A stretch of DNA of 11,051 bases from Bacteroidota bacterium (lineage in GTDB: Bacteria > Bacteroidota > Bacteroidia > Flavobacteriales > Crocinitomicaceae): positions 1-11,051 of the forward strand of contig JAKQEZ010000438.1 of the NCBI GenBank assembly GCA_029558435.1, read 5' to 3'. Below are positions 8,841 through 11,051 of this stretch, one piece after another. The position numbers and the translations under genes were made by a program. Numbering within the stretch: the stretch's first letter is position 1; the number at the start of each line of letters is the position of its first letter. Under the pieces are notes generated by a model. That model was given only the letters and a program-made list of their open reading frames with translations. It did no database searches and was not told the origin of the DNA.

Positions 8841-11051
8841 TTATTTAGTACTCGCATCAACAACAGCAACTTTAACCATGTTTATAATTTCACGAACGGT
8901 TGCTCCCATTTGTAAAACATGAACCGATTTTTTTAATCCCACCAAAATTGGTCCTACAGCATCGCCACCAGTTGTTTCTTGTAGTAATTTATAGGCAATA
9001 TTTCCTGAAGATAAATTCGGGAATATCAAGGTATTAACATTTTTATTTGCTAAATTAGAAAAGCTGAATTTTTCATTCATCAATTCACTGTTCAATGCAA
9101 AATTAGCTTGCACTTCTCCATCTACAATTAAGTTCGGATAGTTTTCGTGCAATATTTTTGTTGCTTTAGCCATTTTTTCAGGGTCAACGCCATACGAAGA
9201 ACCAAAATTAGAGTAGGAAAGCAAGGCAATACGTGGAATTATTTTAAACTTACGCATTGTTTTAGCAACATTTGCCGTTATTTCTGCAATTTCTTCTGCT
9301 GTTGGATCAATATTGATGGTTGTATCTGCCAAGAAAAGTGGTCCTCTTTTAGTATTCAAAATATACAAACCGGCTACAGATTTTACATCTTTTTCTAAAC
9401 CAATTGTTTGAATTACAGGCTTCACAACAGAGCGGTAATTTCTTGTTAAACCAGAAATCATAGCATCTGCATCGCCCATATCCACCATCATTGCGCCAAA
9501 ATGGTTACGTTCACGCATGGTTTGAATGGCTTCAAATTCGGTAACTCCTTTGCGTTTTCTCTTTTCGAAGAATTTTTTCCCGTAAGTCATTCTTCGTTCT
9601 TTTTCATCATCCGATTTCGGGTCGATTATCGTTACATCATGAAAATCTAGGCTGTATTCATGAATTAAGTTATTGATAATTTCCTTATTCCCCAATAAAA
9701 TTGGATAAGCAATTCCTTCTTCGGCTGACGTTTGTGCGGCTTTTAAAATTTTAATATTATCTGCTTCAGCAAATACCACACGTTTTGGATTGTTTTGTGC
9801 TTTATCGGTCAGATTTCTGATTAATTTATTTTCTAATCCTAAACGTTTTTTTAATTCCAATTCATAGGCTGCCCAATCTTTTATTGGGTTTTTAGCTACA
9901 CCTGATTCCATTGCTGCACGTGCAACAGCTGGCGCAACGTAATAAATCAAGCGAGGGTCTAATGGTTTTGGAATAATAGATTCGCGACCAAACGAAATAT
10001 TTTTTTCGTTATAGGCTGTAATCACCTCTTCTGGAATGGTTTCTTTGGCCAATGACGCAATGGCATGAACGGCAGCCAACTTCATTGCTTCATTAATGGT
10101 AGTTGCTCTTACATCCAATGCTCCTCTAAATATGTAGGGGAACCCAAGCACATTGTTCACTTGATTAGGATGGTCGGAGCGACCTGTAGCCATGATAATA
10201 TCTTTTCGTGCACTGGTTGCGTCTTTGTACGAAATTTCTGGATCAGGATTTGCCAAAGCAAAAACAATAGGATCTTTCGCCATTGCTTTAATCATGTCCT
10301 TGTTCACAAGTCCGGCACGCGATAATCCTAAAAACACATCTGCTTTTTTGAAGGCATCTTCAAACGCAACATCTTTTTTATGTACCGCAAATTCTTGCTT
10401 ATTGTGGTCTAAATCTGTTCTACCGGCATGTATCAATCCTTTTGAATCATACATGAAAATATTTTCATATTTAGCACCCAACGATTTGTATAGGCGAGCA
10501 CAAGAAAGTGCAGAAGCACCGGCTCCACTTACTACAATTTTTACTTTTCCAATTTTCTTTTTAGCAATTTCCAATGCATTTAACAAGGCAGCTGCAGAAA
10601 TGATGGCTGTCCCGTGTTGATCATCGTGCATCAACGGAATGTCCAATTCTTCTTTTAATCTACGTTCAATTTCAAATGCTTCGGGAGCTTTGATATCTTC
10701 TAAATTGATTCCTCCAAAAGTTGGCGCAATGGCTTTTACTGTTTGGATAAACAATTCTGGATCTTTTGCATCTACTTCAATATCAAAAACATCGATATCG
10801 GCATAAATTTTAAACAACAATCCTTTTCCTTCCATTACAGGTTTGGAAGCCAACGGACCAATATCGCCTAATCCTAAAACAGCTGTTCCGTTTGAGATTA
10901 CAGCAACTAAATTTGCTTTGGAAGTGTATTTATAAGCATCATCAGGGTTTTCTTCTATTCTCAAACATGGTTCTGCAACACCTGGTGAATATGCTAATGA
11001 TAAATCTCTTTGTGAGGTATATGGTTTGGATGGTATCACTTCTATTTTTCC
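8841..11051 (-). CDS. maeB: MaeB, malic enzyme fused to a phosphotransacetylase-like domain (N-terminus cut by window edge)
   Basis: MaeB oxidatively decarboxylates malate to pyruvate, normally with NADP, linking the TCA cycle to pyruvate and NADPH supply. The frame is open to the last base: 736 codons are visible, starting GKIEV. An apparent GTG start at 11039 is an internal valine, because upstream 'GKIE' continues the family sequence; roughly 20-25 residues are missing. Numbered within the window, the malic enzyme part shows 'YSPGVAEPC' (21-29), the Lys-containing 'SKPVMEGKG' (69-77), metal ligands in 'LEDIKAPE' (117-124) and 'HDDQHGT' (142-148), and the dinucleotide-binding 'VVSGAGASA' (173-181). 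From about residue 421 ('[11 protein letters not shown]') a phosphotransacetylase-like domain runs to the end. Its usual catalytic Ser-Arg pair appears replaced by Gln-Met (714-715), in keeping with a regulatory role such as acetyl-CoA sensing known for E. coli MaeB. First visible gene of the probable maeB-ruvA-sprA unit. Confidence 0.96.
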   Translation of the reverse strand, partial: GKIEVIPSKPYTSQRDLSLAYSPGVAEPCLRIEENPDDAYKYTSKANLVAVISNGTAVLGLGDIGPLASKPVMEGKGLLFKIYADIDVFDIEVDAKDPELFIQTVKAIAPTFGGINLEDIKAPEAFEIERRLKEELDIPLMHDDQHGTAIISAAALLNALEIAKKKIGKVKIVVSGAGASALSCARLYKSLGAKYENIFMYDSKGLIHAGRTDLDHNKQEFAVHKKDVAFEDAFKKADVFLGLSRAGLVNKDMIKAMAKDPIVFALANPDPEISYKDATSARKDIIMATGRSDHPNQVNNVLGFPYIFRGALDVRATTINEAMKLAAVHAIASLAKETIPEEVITAYNEKNISFGRESIIPKPLDPRLIYYVAPAVARAAMESGVAKNPIKDWAAYELELKKRLGLENKLIRNLTDKAQNNPKRVVFAEADNIKILKAAQTSAEEGIAYPILLGNKEIINNLIHEYSLDFHDVTIIDPKSDDEKERRMTYGKKFFEKRKRKGVTEFEAIQTMRERNHFGAMMVDMGDADAMISGLTRNYRSVVKPVIQTIGLEKDVKSVAGLYILNTKRGPLFLADTTINIDPTAEEIAEITANVAKTMRKFKIIPRIALLSYSNFGSSYGVDPEKMAKATKILHENYPNLIVDGEVQANFALNSELMNEKFSFSNLANKNVNTLIFPNLSSGNIAYKLLQETTGGDAVGPILVGLKKSVHVLQMGATVREIINMVKVAVVDASTK

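Noticed and set aside
10192..10620. A 142-codon plus-strand open frame antisense to maeB
   Set aside because: It lies wholly inside the conserved malic enzyme dinucleotide-binding region, has no recognisable motif, and is explained by codon bias on the opposite strand.
11037..11039. GTG at 11039 as the start of maeB
   Set aside because: The frame stays open to the window edge, and the four upstream codons read GKIE, which continues into VIPSKPY as in the N-terminal region of MaeB relatives. The GTG is therefore an internal valine.

Overview
The window comes from the chromosome of a member of the Bacteroidota, most likely a flavobacterium-like lineage. The evidence is a complete SprA (Sov-type) outer-membrane translocon of the type IX secretion system (T9SS), which is restricted to this phylum. 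Supporting signs are AT-rich DNA, starts without Shine-Dalgarno sequences, signal peptides ending in 'A|Q', and a TAnnTTTG-type promoter element. I cannot name a genus.

All genes lie on the minus strand, so transcription runs from base 11051 towards base 1. In that order they are: (1) maeB, malic enzyme fused to a phosphotransacetylase-like domain, with its extreme N-terminus cut off by the window edge (8841-11051); (2) ruvA, the Holliday-junction-binding subunit of RuvABC, starting 5 bases after maeB (8260-8835); (3) sprA, about 2450 residues and two thirds of the window (870 to 8222 or 8252); (4) a 106-base AT-rich gap with a candidate promoter; (5) the first 254 residues of a secreted beta-sandwich protein whose C-terminus lies beyond base 1 (1-763).

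maeB, ruvA and sprA are packed tightly enough to be one transcription unit, although carbon metabolism, DNA repair and protein secretion have no obvious shared task. The last gene probably has its own promoter. It has a signal peptide and a jelly-roll-like adhesive or accessory domain of the kind common in proteins exported by T9SS, so it may be a client of the SprA translocon encoded beside it. The T9SS sorting domain that would prove this would be at the C-terminus, which is not in the window.

I found no RNA genes, mobile elements, CRISPR arrays or convincing terminators, and no clearly new system. The points most worth checking are the secreted protein beside sprA, a 60-residue bipartite Pro-rich/charged insert in SprA with a tandem heptad, and the substituted active-site positions in the phosphotransacetylase half of MaeB.
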